From: Arctopsyche grandis
Taxonomy: Eukaryota; Arthropoda; Insecta; Trichoptera; Hydropsychidae
Direction: 5' to 3'
DNA: 64,000 bases
NCBI RefSeq assembly: GCF_051622035.1
Contig: NC_135361.1
Location: 3,167,001 to 3,231,000 of the forward strand
Positions 9,533 through 20,758 of this stretch are shown in pieces. The notes under the pieces are model-generated. The model made no database searches and was not told where the DNA came from. It saw nothing but the letters and a program-made list of their open reading frames with translations. The position numbers and the translations under genes were made by a program. Position 1 is the first letter of the stretch. Every line of letters starts with the position of its first letter.

Positions 9533-10405
9533 CGGTTCGGTGATTACTAGTCAAATGTGAACCGGTCACAGGACAACCGGTCGCTCTAAATCGGTCACAC
9601 GTGATCACCCGTCAAACTAAAACTGTTCACGAGAAAACTGGTCACACCCTAAAATCGGTCAACCAGTTTTCTCGTGACCAGTTTTAGTGTGACGAGTGAT
9701 CACGTGTGACCAATCTAGAGCGACCGGTTGTCCTGTGACTGGTTTACATATGACTAGTAGTCCGTGAATGATAGCTTCAGCAGCTGTAATGTGTGTATAT
9801 GTATGGGTGACCAATGGCTGTGTGTGTGTGTCGTCGTCTCGATCAGCTTTCTCTGGAACGGTGCGGGGTGGGGGAATTATACAAAAGAGTAACGGTTATG
9901 ATCTCGTTTTTATTGATGAGTAGATGGCGCGCCGGGGAGTTTCTCGGCGCCTGTGCCCCTTTATGGCAGAGGCTGTGGATCGAGTAGGCTGTGGCTGGTC
10001 AGGAAGGGTAGACCAGCCACGCCAAGACCTTCTCGTTCGGAGTCTCACGAGCGTCTGAGAGCTCGCCGTGTTCGAGGCTTGGGTCGAACACGTGGTCGAG
10101 CATAGTCGGTGAGGCACGACTATGGAAGAAGCCATACTCCTCGGAGGGCTTCTATGATGCCAATGAGCGCTCGCCGTGATCGCTTGGGCGGATCACGGGG
10201 CCAGAGTTCGGGGCTTAGTTCGAGGCCGGCTTTTACGAGGGACGCTTCATCTGGCGGTCCGCGCCGGGATCACCGGGCGCCGGACCCACGGGAGAATCTA
10301 GCACGACTGACAGATGATCAGAGTAAAAGAGAGAAAACAAAAGCCGAAGCCGTAAGAGGACAACCAACGGCCGTGAGGGTTTTTGGCTCGGACAGTCCGT
10401 TTACC
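9533..10405. mobile_element. Foldback MITE family M, copy 2, split by LTR E1
   Basis: It is in the opposite orientation to copy 1. It starts CGGTTCGGTGATTACTAGTC and ends GTTTACC after the inserted LTR, with the 8-bp target duplication ATTCTTTT at 9525-9532 and 10406-10413. Removing the 630-bp LTR and one copy of its GTCCG duplication restores the usual M terminus. Interior GTGACCAGTTTT phrases match copy 1. Confidence 0.85.
9765..10394 (-). mobile_element. Solo LTR, family E copy 1 (fossil)
   Basis: It is 630 bp with TGAATGATAG...GCTCGGACA ends and a perfect 5-bp duplication GTCCG (9760-9764 and 10395-10399). It inserted 11 bp from the tip of foldback M copy 2. AATAAA and a TATA-like AT-rich box are in plausible order on the minus strand, so that is taken as sense. 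It is closely similar to E2 at 30050-30655. Confidence 0.85.
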
Positions 10406-10465
10406 ATTCTTTTGAATCGAGGTCAGCTCACGGGATCGAAACCGGCGCCTCTCAGTTCTTAGTAT

Positions 10466-10625
10466 TGTGGCGGCTCGCTTATACGACATGGTCGAGTTTG
10501 GTTGCCTTCCTGCGAGTGGAAACCAACTCGGCTGGGTTCGGAGAGCCACTACTCACTCTGGCTTTAGCTGTCATATAATAAACACGTGCATTAACATGCC
10601 AGTCGTCTCATTCGTTCGTCCTCCA
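10466..10625 (+). mobile_element. T2: solo 160-bp LTR of the T (TRIM-like) family
   Basis: A single LTR of the same length and nearly the same sequence as the T1 LTRs, flanked by the 6-bp duplication TAGTAT (10460-10465 and 10626-10631). It lies about 320 bp upstream of the Ythdc1 start codon, so it could be close to or within that gene's promoter region. Confidence 0.92.
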
Positions 10626-10944
10626 TAGTATCAACACAACCATCGATCCATCCTGCTGGCTAAATGGGAAATGGGGAAAAATAAGGTACATAAATTTGAA
10701 TCACTTCCAGAATCTAGTGCTGATTAACGATAAAATGACGTTGACATTGAAAATATAATCAATGCTGTCGCACCTGTGGGGTAAGGCGTAGACCGTGCGA
10801 GGGTTGGCAGCAGTGCGCTCGGCCCAGCGGACAGCGACAGCCGCTCGCTGCTGTGTTGTGTTGTTCTCTTCTGTTCACTTCACATCACTTCACATCACTT
10901 CACTTCAGTTCAGTCCAGTTCCGTTTCCTCGCTTCGTCTCGTGC

Positions 10945-10952
10945 ATGTGATG
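10945..10952 (+). promoter_or_regulatory. Start-stop uORF overlapping the Ythdc1 initiator
   Basis: The sequence ATGTGATG holds an AUG directly followed by UGA, and the A of the UGA is also the first base of the main AUG at 10950. Such start-stop elements are known in other genes to hold or divert initiating ribosomes. Its effect here is inference. Confidence 0.7.
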
Positions 10953-12467
10953 TCTGATGTGAAGATGGAGCCGCCGGGAGATGGACTGAACCTCGGCGTG
11001 GGAGAGGCCGACGCCGAGATCGCAGAGCTGCAGCAGCTCGCCGACAACGCCAACAATGCCCACACTTCCACCTCCACCTCCAACTCCAACTCCAACTCCA
11101 CCTCCACTTCGCTCTCCAACACTTCGAACGCTTCCAACGCGTCCGCGGCCAACGGCAACCCCAACTCCAACTCGCACCTGAACAACGACAACGACGACGA
11201 CGACGACGTCGACATGGAGGAGGCGGACGACGGCGAGGAGTCGCAGTCGCAGTCGCAGTCGTCGAGCGAGTCGCAGGCCTCCACCGGAGCGCCCTCCATC
11301 AGCGCCGACGACTCGGACGGCTCGTCGCGCGGCCGCCGCAGACAACGCCGGCAGCCTTCGCCCCCCGCCCCGCCACCCCCGCCCGCCCTCACCTCGGGAG
11401 TCTCCAAGACGTACGACTACGCCACCAAGCTCAACTACTTGTTCAGGGACACCCGCTTCTTCGTCATCAAGTCCAACAACGCCGAGAACGTCATCCTCTC
11501 CAAAGCCAAAGGCGTGTGGTCCACTCTCCCGCAGAACGAGTCCAACTTGAACCAGGCGTTCAGGGAGGCTCGCAACGTCATCCTGATCTTCTCCGTCAAA
11601 GAGAGCGGCCGATTCGCCGGGTTCGCCCGCCTCCACGGCGAGTCTCGCCGAGACGTCCCGGCCATATCTTGGGTGCTGCCTCCCGGCCTAACTGCGAAAG
11701 CTCTCGGAGGCATATTCAAAGTGGACTGGATCTGCCGCAAAGAGCTACCCTTCAGCGGCACACTACACTTGTACAATCCTTGGAACGACGGCAAGCCGGT
11801 CAAAATCGGCCGAGACGGGCAAGAGATAGAGCCCAAAGTCGCCGAGGAACTGTGCCGACTCTTCCCAGAGGACGACGCTATAGAGATGACTCCGATCTTG
11901 CGCAAGTCAAAGGAGTCGTCCCGCAAGATGGCTCTGAGAAACCTAGGCGGCCACCGCACGTTTAGAACTCCGATAGCGATGAGAGGACAGACGTTCAGAC
12001 CGAGGGGCAATTCGTACACTCGGGGTCGTCGCAAGATGTATTCTTCGAGCCGGTCTCGCATCGGCAGCGGACGGGAGTCGTACAAACACAGAGGCTCGTC
12101 GCCGTACTCCCGGGAACGTCTCCCCTCTTGGTTTCACTCCAGGGAGCATTCCTACGGGGGAGCCGCGGCCGCCGAGGCTTACGTGGCTGACTATATCAGG
12201 ACGATGCAGCATCAGTTGCCGCCGATGCCGTACGCTCCTCCTCCGGGATTCTCCAGTTCGTTGGTGTCGCCTTACGACCCGCTGCCGCCGCCTCCGCCGA
12301 GGTATTACGAGGGGCCGGCGCTTCCAGAGTATCCGAGCGGGTATATAGATAAGCGGTCGTACGATCGATCCGTCGACGAGTTCCTGTGGAGGACTTCGGA
12401 GCGGTCGAGGGCTCGGTCGCCGAACCGAGATCGGGCTCACCATCGCAGCTACCGGGATCGACGATGA
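10950..12467 (+). CDS. Ythdc1: YTH-domain m6A reader, YTHDC1-like
   Basis: It encodes 505 residues in one uninterrupted frame. The in-frame codon at 10941 is GTG; the first ATG is at 10950 and starts [12 protein letters not shown]. Residues ~30-160 are low complexity (Ser/Asn, then Asp/Glu, then SQ repeats, an Arg cluster and Pro-rich). The YTH domain starts near residue 169 (RFFVIKSNN) and runs to ~315. Trp190 ([10 protein letters not shown]), Trp241 (SWVLPPG) and Leu252 align with the human YTHDC1 methyl-adenine cage (Trp377, Trp428, Leu439). The [13 protein letters not shown] segment is also characteristic of YTHDC1. The C-terminal third is rich in Arg, Ser, Tyr and Pro, as in nuclear YTHDC1 proteins that bind splicing factors. 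The family recognises N6-methyladenosine in nuclear RNA and affects splicing and export. The poly(A) signal AATAAA is at 12575-12580. Lack of introns is unusual beside multi-exon neighbours. Confidence 0.95.
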   Translation: MSDVKMEPPGDGLNLGVGEADAEIAELQQLADNANNAHTSTSTSNSNSNSTSTSLSNTSNASNASAANGNPNSNSHLNNDNDDDDDVDMEEADDGEESQSQSQSSSESQASTGAPSISADDSDGSSRGRRRQRRQPSPPAPPPPPALTSGVSKTYDYATKLNYLFRDTRFFVIKSNNAENVILSKAKGVWSTLPQNESNLNQAFREARNVILIFSVKESGRFAGFARLHGESRRDVPAISWVLPPGLTAKALGGIFKVDWICRKELPFSGTLHLYNPWNDGKPVKIGRDGQEIEPKVAEELCRLFPEDDAIEMTPILRKSKESSRKMALRNLGGHRTFRTPIAMRGQTFRPRGNSYTRGRRKMYSSSRSRIGSGRESYKHRGSSPYSRERLPSWFHSREHSYGGAAAAEAYVADYIRTMQHQLPPMPYAPPPGFSSSLVSPYDPLPPPPPRYYEGPALPEYPSGYIDKRSYDRSVDEFLWRTSERSRARSPNRDRAHHRSYRDRR

Positions 12468-12599
12468 GTGTGCGGTTTCATTTTACGTGCGACTACTCTT
12501 TAAGTTTAATTTTTTAATCACACAATATGAACTGTGCGACATATTGAACTATCCATTACGTGTAATTTGTAATCAATAAAGTGTTACAGACATTTTGGA

Positions 12600-14310
12600 C
12601 TTTTTCTATATCTACATATTGTCGGTGATCTCCGAATGGTTGGTTTTGTTTCATTTCGAACTGTATTGTTTTTTGTCTCGGAACGTTATTTAAACATTGA
12701 TCTCTATGCATTTGAATAAAAGTGTGAAGTACTATTTTTATGTACATATATTTTTATATTATTATATTGTTGTACTATGTGTGTACCTGTTTACAAAAAG
12801 AAAGAAAAAACTTCAGTATACGAAAATATATTCTAATAATGTGATTGTGCAGTATTATAAGTAGCGAACATACTTTGCAGAGTTTTTAATGTATCTATTG
12901 AAAATTTGCATTGTGATAATATTTTTTGAGTGATTTGATAAAGATGATCATCTTACGATGCTTACATCGGAGGTGTTGATTTTTATTTTTATCTTTTACT
13001 TTCATTTTTTTGATACACCTTTACAAATTATTCCTAGATTTTTGTTATTATTTCTTTGTTGAACGAATCCCTTAACCTGTGCTCTATATAAAACATACAT
13101 GTATTAAATCTTTTGTTTATATATTGTAATTGATTATATAATTGTATATCAACTGTTGTCGTAATAAGCAAGTGAAATGCACTTCTTTGTTCTTGTTGTT
13201 GCATAAAATGTACTTATAAGTAGATGTTCTATTGAAATATCAACAAATATATACGAATCGATGTTGAAATATTTTGCAGTTTTTCACTGTAAAGTGTTTA
13301 CATATAATATATTTGATATTTATAATCTCCAATTACATCTCGGTATCGTAACAGTATTTGCCAATTGTTAACCATAGCAATTATTTGTATGGCAAAAAAT
13401 GCTGAATTCGACAAAATTTTAATTTGATACAATATATATATATATATATATGTATATGTAACAGTTGAAGTGTATCTTCTAGCTATAATATATTTTGAAT
13501 AGTTGGAATATATTCCTTGGTACCAACTACTGCTATAATTAGTATCATAGTCTATTTTGACTAGTTGTAATATATTCCGTCTAACTCACCTAAGTTGATT
13601 CATATGGAGATTTACAATCCTAATAAAAATACAATTCAACTAAAATCCATCTGCTATAGGATGACACTAAGGTAAAATGTATATGCTGTCGCTTTCACAC
13701 CATCTCGACCAATAGGATTTCGTACGTACAATGTTCTATTGTCTATACAAAATGCTATTCGATAGGTGGTGAAAGGGATAGAATGTACGTTTTTCTTAAA
13801 CGTTTTCCTACAGTGGACTAACTATATAAGTTGGTACCAGGTAAGATTAGGTTTTCGTGAAAACTACACTCAAAAAGTAAATTGAGTTGCAAAGTCACAT
13901 TTATGTTTTGAACGTATTCTTAGATTATCGTAATACGGTACTCATTACCTTTATTCGTATATATCTAGCAAATATTAACGTATTATTGAATTCTAAAGCA
14001 TTCGAAAAAGCATCAAAGCTGTTAAAACTCAACTGTTGTACTTTAACTGGCGCACATTGTTGAAAGTGTATTTTCGCTTGTAGAAATATAATTTACTAGT
14101 TTAATTGTATTCGAATATGAATGATCTAAAATGCCAGTTAGAATATATTACAATGGAAAATAAATTTCGACTCAACATATTTTTTAAATACGAAAACGCT
14201 GGTATTAGCGCTTTTGCATAGGAGCACTTCAATTCCTTGTATGTACATACAAAGTCCTTCCAAAATCCATCTAGGATCTCTTCGGGGTATCGTGAAATGG
14301 TCTTTTGATG
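12600..14310. other. AT-rich intergenic stretch after Ythdc1
   Basis: No protein-coding signal. It has several more AATAAA-like sites, so a longer Ythdc1 3' UTR is possible, a short (TA)n at 13432-13452, a loose inverted pair near 13705-13775 (TTTCACACCATCT against AGGTGGTGAAAG), and phrases around GTTGGAATATATTCC that recur at 13500-13585. Confidence 0.4.
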
Positions 14311-14312
14311 AA

Positions 14313-14746
14313 AGGTGACCAATTTTTCCCAATTCAAAACCAGGGCATTTTTTTCAAAGTACTTTAATTATTTAAAACGAAGATTAAATAATCATGGACG
14401 TACATTTATGAAAAAATTAATTAATTTTCTTGAATGCTCTTATAAATTTATACACAAGACTGGTTTAAAAAAAGTGATCGTTTTATCACTGGACTATGCA
14501 TTGCTAAAAAATCCTTTGCCTGATGCACCAGTTCCTCATAAATGGAAACAACATATGTCTAATTTGCCAATATGTTTGTAGGAGACATCATTTTCGTCGA
14601 AGAATTTGTATATTTATTCATCTATTAGATAAAATAATTATATTACATAAAAAAGTGTACTGGTTTTGTTTCATGACTTACCAGGACAGATACCCAAAAA
14701 ACCAATACTGTCCTGGTAAAATCAGTACGAACGGTCACCTTAACTT
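14313..14746. mobile_element. Short TIR element, AGGTGACC ends
   Basis: The left end AAGGTGACCAATTTTTC and the right end (reverse complement AAGGTGACCGTTCGTACTG) match for nine bases, and both then reach an ACCAGGaCA phrase about 25 bp in. The middle includes an 88-codon open frame with no domain I know. Parts also resemble 6620-6645 and 7280-7380, so this is a repeated family. No clear target duplication. Confidence 0.5.
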
Positions 14747-14749
14747 TAA

Positions 14750-15490
14750 TGGTCAGTGAAGTCGACCAATAAAGCCCTCAACATGAAGCCACCACCCCCC
14801 AACAAATACAGTCTGAGGGACCTGAATCAACCAAATACATATATGAAATGAGATTTACATTAATAAATAAATAAAGAAAATAAAAGATGTTATGACCACG
14901 CGTAAAATTACACATGCATGCATATGCAGTTATATATTGAAAACGACCAAATTACACACCTACTCGGTATTGATTGGTTGTTTTTGTGTAGAAGCCCTAC
15001 GATCCAAGGTTCCGAGCCCTGAATAACTAATGTGTATTGGGCGGCAATTGGACTATTCGTCACATTGCGGTGGTCACAGACAATTTTTTCCATGAAAATC
15101 GCGAATGCACAATATTTGGCACTCAAGTTCTCGTTAGTATGATGGACTTTTTGGCTGCCAGATGTTCCGCTATAGAGATTTTAGTGACTTTGTGACCAGT
15201 AATCATCGAATCGTATTGGGGAATTCCGATCAATCTCGGCTGAAAATTGTTTTGCATCCTGAAACTGTAGATTTGCGGGCTGAAAACATTTGTTTTAGAA
15301 TGATTATTGATTTACTCGTAGTTAAAGGGGACAAATAAGACGGAGGAATGGTTTTTAAAAAGAGTTTTCGTTTAAAAGTAAAAACCATCCGAATGGTGTA
15401 TGGCCGTTCTTTAGTTTGTTAGATTAAATGTTTGACAGTTCTCATGTGACAGCTGAATTGACACTTCTCAGCGACAGCCGGTAAACGTAC
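14750..15490. other. Intergenic, upstream of Atg7
   Basis: No gene seen. The final ~90 bases before the ATG at 15497 are presumably Atg7 5' UTR or promoter. Confidence 0.35.
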
Positions 15491-15496
15491 TTCACA

Positions 15497-18400
15497 ATGG
15501 AAGAGAACATTTTGCAGTATAGTACGCTATCTTCATTTGTCGATCCTGGATTTTGGCATAAATTGACTCAAATCAAGCTGGATGTAGATGGACTCGAAGA
15601 CAGGAGGAAGACAATTTGGGGCACTTATTGTTACCAAAGTGACGTAGGCAATTTGTTCGAGGTCAATTCAACTTCGTTCAACTCGTAAGCGACAAATGAA
15701 ATCCCCTTGATATGAAGACTACAGACATTTAAATTATTTTTGTTAATATTTAAGCGTTCCCGATGTGCAAATATTTCATTGTTTATCTCACGGCGTATTA
15801 TTGAATAAGAATACTGTTGAAGAGTTCAAAAACTGTGATAAGGTCGAGCTTTTGAAGATTGAAGGCACTCTACTCTGGAAGGATATTCAGAACGGAAATT
15901 GCTTTCAGAATCCGTCATTACTATCGAGATTCTTAGTCTTATCGTATGCAGTACGTAGCCGTATTAAAATCAATATGAAGCAAAAATTCCAATAACAATT
16001 ATTTAATTTATTGTTTTAGGATTTGAAAAAGTATCAATATTTTTATTGGTTTGCATTTCCGGCCCCGAGCCATCCGTTCGTTTATCTCGCTGAGGAAGCA
16101 GCATCGCTTGAGAATGTGTTCAGCGCGTCACAGATATCATCATTGATAGATAGCCATGCGGCGTTTGACGTCAATCAAAAGTCATTCTTCATCGTAAACA
16201 TCAGCGATGCCGAAGCGAAGGCAATTCCTCTGGCGAACGTCGTCAACGAAGACTTTCAAAATCACATGAAGTCCAATTCTGAGCAATACTGCTTCGGATT
16301 TATCGATCCTAGCGATAACGAGTATCCCGGTTGGATGTTGAGAAATTTCGTCACGCTGCTGCTGTACCACTTCAAGTGGTTCTGCGGTAAAAGTTTGAAG
16401 GTGGTGTCGCTTCGGTTCAAACGGAACAACGACTTCAGCAAGAGTTTGGTGTTCAAAATAAACGTACCCAAGGATCTGACTGGTGATTGGGGCGAAAATT
16501 GGGTAGGTTGGGAGCGTAACGACAAGGGTAACTTTGGACCGAGGTTCGCAAATATGGCTTCGTCGATGGATCCCATGTTGTTAGTATCAGTTTTGAAACG
16601 CTAACGCTAGATATTTTTATCAGTTTTTGAGTATGTTTTATTGAAATAAATATTAAAATAGGTTGGCAGGATCGTCCGTAGATCTGAATTTGAAGCTGAT
16701 GAAGTGGCGACTGTTGCCCGACATAGATCTGGATTGCATAAAAGATACTAAATGCTTACTTCTTGGTGCTGGAACTCTGGGATGTTCGGTTGCTAGGAAT
16801 TTATTGGTACTCTTTTTTTTATTATATTTAAATATAGTTTTACATTAAAGATCCAAGCTACTTGATACATATTTTGATAATTGTAACTTCATAAGGCAGA
16901 AAAATATGTGATTTTTTTTTATTGATTAGAAAGACACCTGGGATATGATGACCTACCCAGTTTAAGTTTTGTAGATTATTACAAAAAATGCTTGTTTTAT
17001 GAACTTTTGGCTCATATGAGCGAGTATACTGCGCAATACATATGCACATGCGCACAGTGCATTTATATTTTGCAGTGTATTGTAGGCAGGTGTATTTCGA
17101 CCGTTTCCAGGCCTATGGATACTCGGATGAGTTTTTTTTAAGAGGATATTTATTTATGTTCAGTATACAAGTATTGTATGTATGGTGAAGGAGGCAGTTG
17201 TTCGACTTCGAAGGAGTGAGCTGGCTGAACTCTAGAGGCTCTTGCGCTAGTTTATATCCTGGTTCATTGTGCAATGCGTAGCTGTGTGCTGAGATCACCT
17301 TTTCAAGGATTCCTGCGGACTCGCGATGGTTTTATAGAGCGAGTCAGATTGTGTCTTTGCCTTTGTATGAGCGAAGATATTTCAGGCGAAGATGCTCGTA
17401 CAGGAACGCCATAATGCTATCATGGGGCTTGTGATTAATTAAGAAATATGTAGATGAGATCATCGACCTCGATTCAGGATTCTACAAGCTGTGCTATATT
17501 CCTACAGTATAAATAAAATTTACATATGTTCTTTAAATTTCAATGCATAATTTTTTTTTTTTTATATGTTTATAATGTGATTTGGATCTTTTATACAAAA
17601 CTACGTACGTTAATTTGTAAGATAAATTAAACAATTTCGTTAAAACTATGTTTATTCTATTTTTATAGGCATGGGGTGTCAGGGATATAACATTTATCGA
17701 CAATGGCAAAGTTTCGTTTTCGAATCCAGTTCGTCAGAGTCTTTTCACACACGAAGACTGCCTCAACGGGGGAAAGTTGAAGGCTTTAGCTGCTGCTGCA
17801 AATTTAAAAAAGATTTTCCCCGGAGTAGTTAGTATAAAATTATAATATTTTTTTAATTTAGAATGTTTATAAATGTAACGGTAAAAATTAAACTTTTCTC
17901 CCGTAAGTTGGAATATAAACTGAATTCTCTTTATGAGAATGTTAAGCATCCCTTTGTAGGCAGGGAAGGTTTATGTTACGACTGTGTCTCAGTATCAGTA
18001 CGTTCAGTATCATTGTATGTACGGCGAAGGAGGTAGTTGCTTGACTTTGGAGGAGTTGACTGGCTGAAGTCCAGAGAATCGCTGGCGTCTGGGACTGGTT
18101 TATATCCGGGTCGGTTGTGCAATGCGTAGCTTGGCTGGTGAGATCATGCTATCGAGGATTCCTACGGGCTCGAGATTGTTCAGTGCGTAGCCGTATGATG
18201 AGATTATACTTTCGGGGGTTCCTATGGGCTCGATTTTGTTTATGTGGAGCAAATTCAATTGTGTCTATCCTTGTGTGAACGAATGCCTTAACGCCGACAT
18301 CGCCAGGTGGACTTTGTATGCTCGTATAGAGCTTACTTTTGCGACTTTTGTTCTATGGGAAATAAATTATCGACCTCGATGCAAACGTTGTTATATTCCT

Positions 18401-19798
18401 ACACATTTTATTGATTTAATTTACAATCCATGTTACTCACTGAACTCTGTTCTGTACATTTTAGAATTCAAAAGGTGTAACGATGCACATTCCAATGCCG
18501 GGACATCCCGTTGGCAAATCGCTAAAAGAACAGACTGAAAAGGACATTGAGACGCTAACGCAACTTATTTCTTCGCATGATGTAGTATTTCTATTGCTTG
18601 ACTCGAGAGAAGCTCGATGGTTGCCTACCATCATCGCTGCACATTATAAAAAGGTAATTCATGTTCTGAAAATCTTTTAATTAGGTAGACTGTCTGTTTC
18701 GTAACTACGAGGTTCAGAGTTCAAATCATAATAGGATTTTCCGTATTCCTATGGCTGATATTAATTTGCATCTGGATTCCAATAAACCCAAGACATTTAC
18801 TAAACCTGATCATTGAACAATGCAGTAACCAATCTTAGAGCTGTTGATAGTTTGAATCCGATTTATACTATATTTTCAACTAGGATTAGACCTAACATTG
18901 GAGACAAATTGTCTTGACAGCCTCTAGACTTATCTATCATCGCTCTAATAAGACATATTTACATATATATACTAAATAGATTCTTATTCTTCATCAGCTT
19001 GTGGTCAACGCAGCCTTGGGCTTTGACAGCTACCTTATCATGAGGCACGGAATATACGAAGATGAGCCGAGCGGCGAAAACTCAGACGAAATCAAAAGAC
19101 ATTTCATACCTGGCCATCAGCTCGGTTGCTATTTTTGCAACGACGTTACGGCACCAGGAAATGTAATTTTTTTTTTAAATATACCTCATACATCTTATAC
19201 ATATTGAGATTTTAAATGTACGTCCATTTCAGTCTCAAAAGGACAGGACTCTGGATCAACAGTGCACAGTCACCAGACCAGGAGTGGCCAACATAGCCGG
19301 TGCACTCGCATCGGAAGTCGCCATATCAATAACGCAACATAAAAGAAAGTCTGTATAGAATTAGTAGTCTTTGAAATATCTTTCGAGTCTGTATTCAACT
19401 CATCATCTTTGTAGAATTGATGCACCGGCTCCGTATAATGTGAGCGGTGAGTCCAACGATGTCGAGGGTATACTCGGAGCCGTGCCGCACTCCATACGAG
19501 GATTCCTCTCGTCGTTCCAGCAAGTTTTGCCGTCGAGCGGAAAATTTAAACAGTGCATAGCGTGTTCTTCGATCGTCATCGAAGCTTATAGAAAGGGAAG
19601 TAACGCTTTTCTAATGGAGGTGTTTAACAGTGCCAAGTATTTGGAGGATCTCACCGGTCTGACAAATCTTCACGCCGCTACCGATGAGTCTGAAGTGAGT
19701 ATAGTGTCGGTTGTTAGTTGAATTGAACAACTAAATGATTCTAAATTGTCTTAAATCTGTTATAGATGTGGGCTTTGAGCGAGTCTGATGAGGATTGA
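15497..19798 (+). CDS. Atg7: Autophagy E1-like enzyme Atg7, ten exons
   Basis: Exons, joined by phase-consistent GT/AG sites: 15497-15684, 15755-15950, 16020-16579, 16662-16806, 17669-17827, 18465-18653, 18998-19162, 19233-19348, 19415-19694, 19766-19798. The product is 676 residues (human 703). The N-terminal half is the Atg7 domain ([39 protein letters not shown]). The ThiF/E1 adenylation domain has the nucleotide loop GAGTLG at residues 350-355 and [13 protein letters not shown]. The catalytic cysteine is Cys545 in [10 protein letters not shown]. The C-terminus ends [14 protein letters not shown]. Atg7 adenylates Atg8/LC3 and Atg12 and passes them to Atg3 and Atg10 in the cytosol. Introns 4 and 5 each hold an antisense family F LTR. 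Poly(A) signal AATAAA at 20271-20276. The exon 8 donor (GTCTGT) is weak but the phase demands it. Confidence 0.96.
17081..17506 (-). mobile_element. Solo LTR, family F, in Atg7 intron 4 (fossil)
   Basis: It is 426 bp with TGTAGGCAGG...ATTCCTACA ends and the 4-bp target duplication GTAT (17077-17080 and 17507-17510), as in Gypsy-type insertions. It is antisense to Atg7. No internal region. Confidence 0.87.
17955..18403 (-). mobile_element. Solo LTR, family F, in Atg7 intron 5 (fossil)
   Basis: It begins TGTAGGCAGGGAAGG, ends TATATTCCTACA, and carries internal F phrases. It is about 450 bp in the same orientation as the copy in intron 4. No clean target duplication; CATC/CATT near the ends is only suggestive. 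Confidence 0.78.
18690..18960 (+). repeat. Possible SINE-like sequence in Atg7 intron 6
   Basis: GAGGTTCAGAGTTCAAATC near 18708 resembles a tRNA B box (GGTTCAAATCC) but is imperfect, and no A box is convincing. Weak. Confidence 0.25.
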
Positions 19799-20270
19799 TG
19801 GAATATTTACGTCGGAAGTTGAATCTCTAGTCCAGGACTGAATTACACGATGAAAGTTTGCACAAAATAAAATGCCATAGTTTAAGATTTATATGATTAT
19901 ATAATATATTAAGTGGTATATTTGCATTTTAAAATGCTAGAAAGCTAGGAATTTATTTGCGCAGTACAAATTTGTATGAAATGAGGCTGAAGTTAGGCTA
20001 ACATCGACAGCTAAAAAACAGTCACTTTAGAAAACATGCGATGGATTAGACTAAAACTGCCATCTGATTTCCGTTTATAACTGACAAATTACATAGAAAT
20101 TTATGATCAATTGGCTGTTTGGTTGCAGTCCTATTTGCTGTTTTTAACTAATGAATGTTACGATCTTTCTTCCTTCATATTTTAAATATTTTGCGTGTTT
20201 TAACCTTTAACTAAAAATTATTCTATATGTAATATAAGTTCGATCAAAATATTTGTATATATTCTTTTGC

Positions 20271-20415
20271 AATAAATGTGTGTTAATGACAGTGTTTCTA
20301 ATCAATAGGTTATCTGCGTTTTAAATCGTTTGATTTATTAATCCGACGAATTGAGTGAGTAACGAATTCCGATGAAAATGAGACGGCAAATTCTGTAAAT
20401 TAATTTATTTTTATT
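20271..20415. other. Convergent poly(A) region of Atg7 and Ubap1
   Basis: AATAAA for Atg7 lies at 20271-20276 on plus. TTTATT at ~20403-20413 gives AATAAA on minus, downstream of the Ubap1 stop at 20759. The two transcripts therefore end about 130 bp apart or overlap. Confidence 0.55.
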
Positions 20416-20758
20416 GCGTAGCAATATATTTAAATATTTATTTACAAATTCGAATATAGCAAATCTACAATCTATTTTGATCACAATTAATTATCAAATA
20501 AATAGTTTTTAAATCACTTTCAATACTTACACGAAAAATTAAAACGTAATAGTACATATGCAATTAAAAAATAAAAAAAGTATTACATTTAAATAGTATG
20601 TTTACATTTATCATCATCATATACATAATATAAAATAATATGCCTTTTCGTGATGGCAAGATCGGTTGAAAAAATTAAAATATTAAGAAACGAAATCTTT
20701 GGCAGATTAAACACTACCAGGCAACGCATATAAATACATATAACGGAATGAGATACAG

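Noticed and set aside
10905-12443. Several long frames antisense or shifted within Ythdc1
   Set aside because: GC-rich shadows of the real frame, which alone carries the YTH domain.
14315-14581. 88-codon frame inside the TIR element
   Set aside because: No recognised transposase motif and AT-biased composition.
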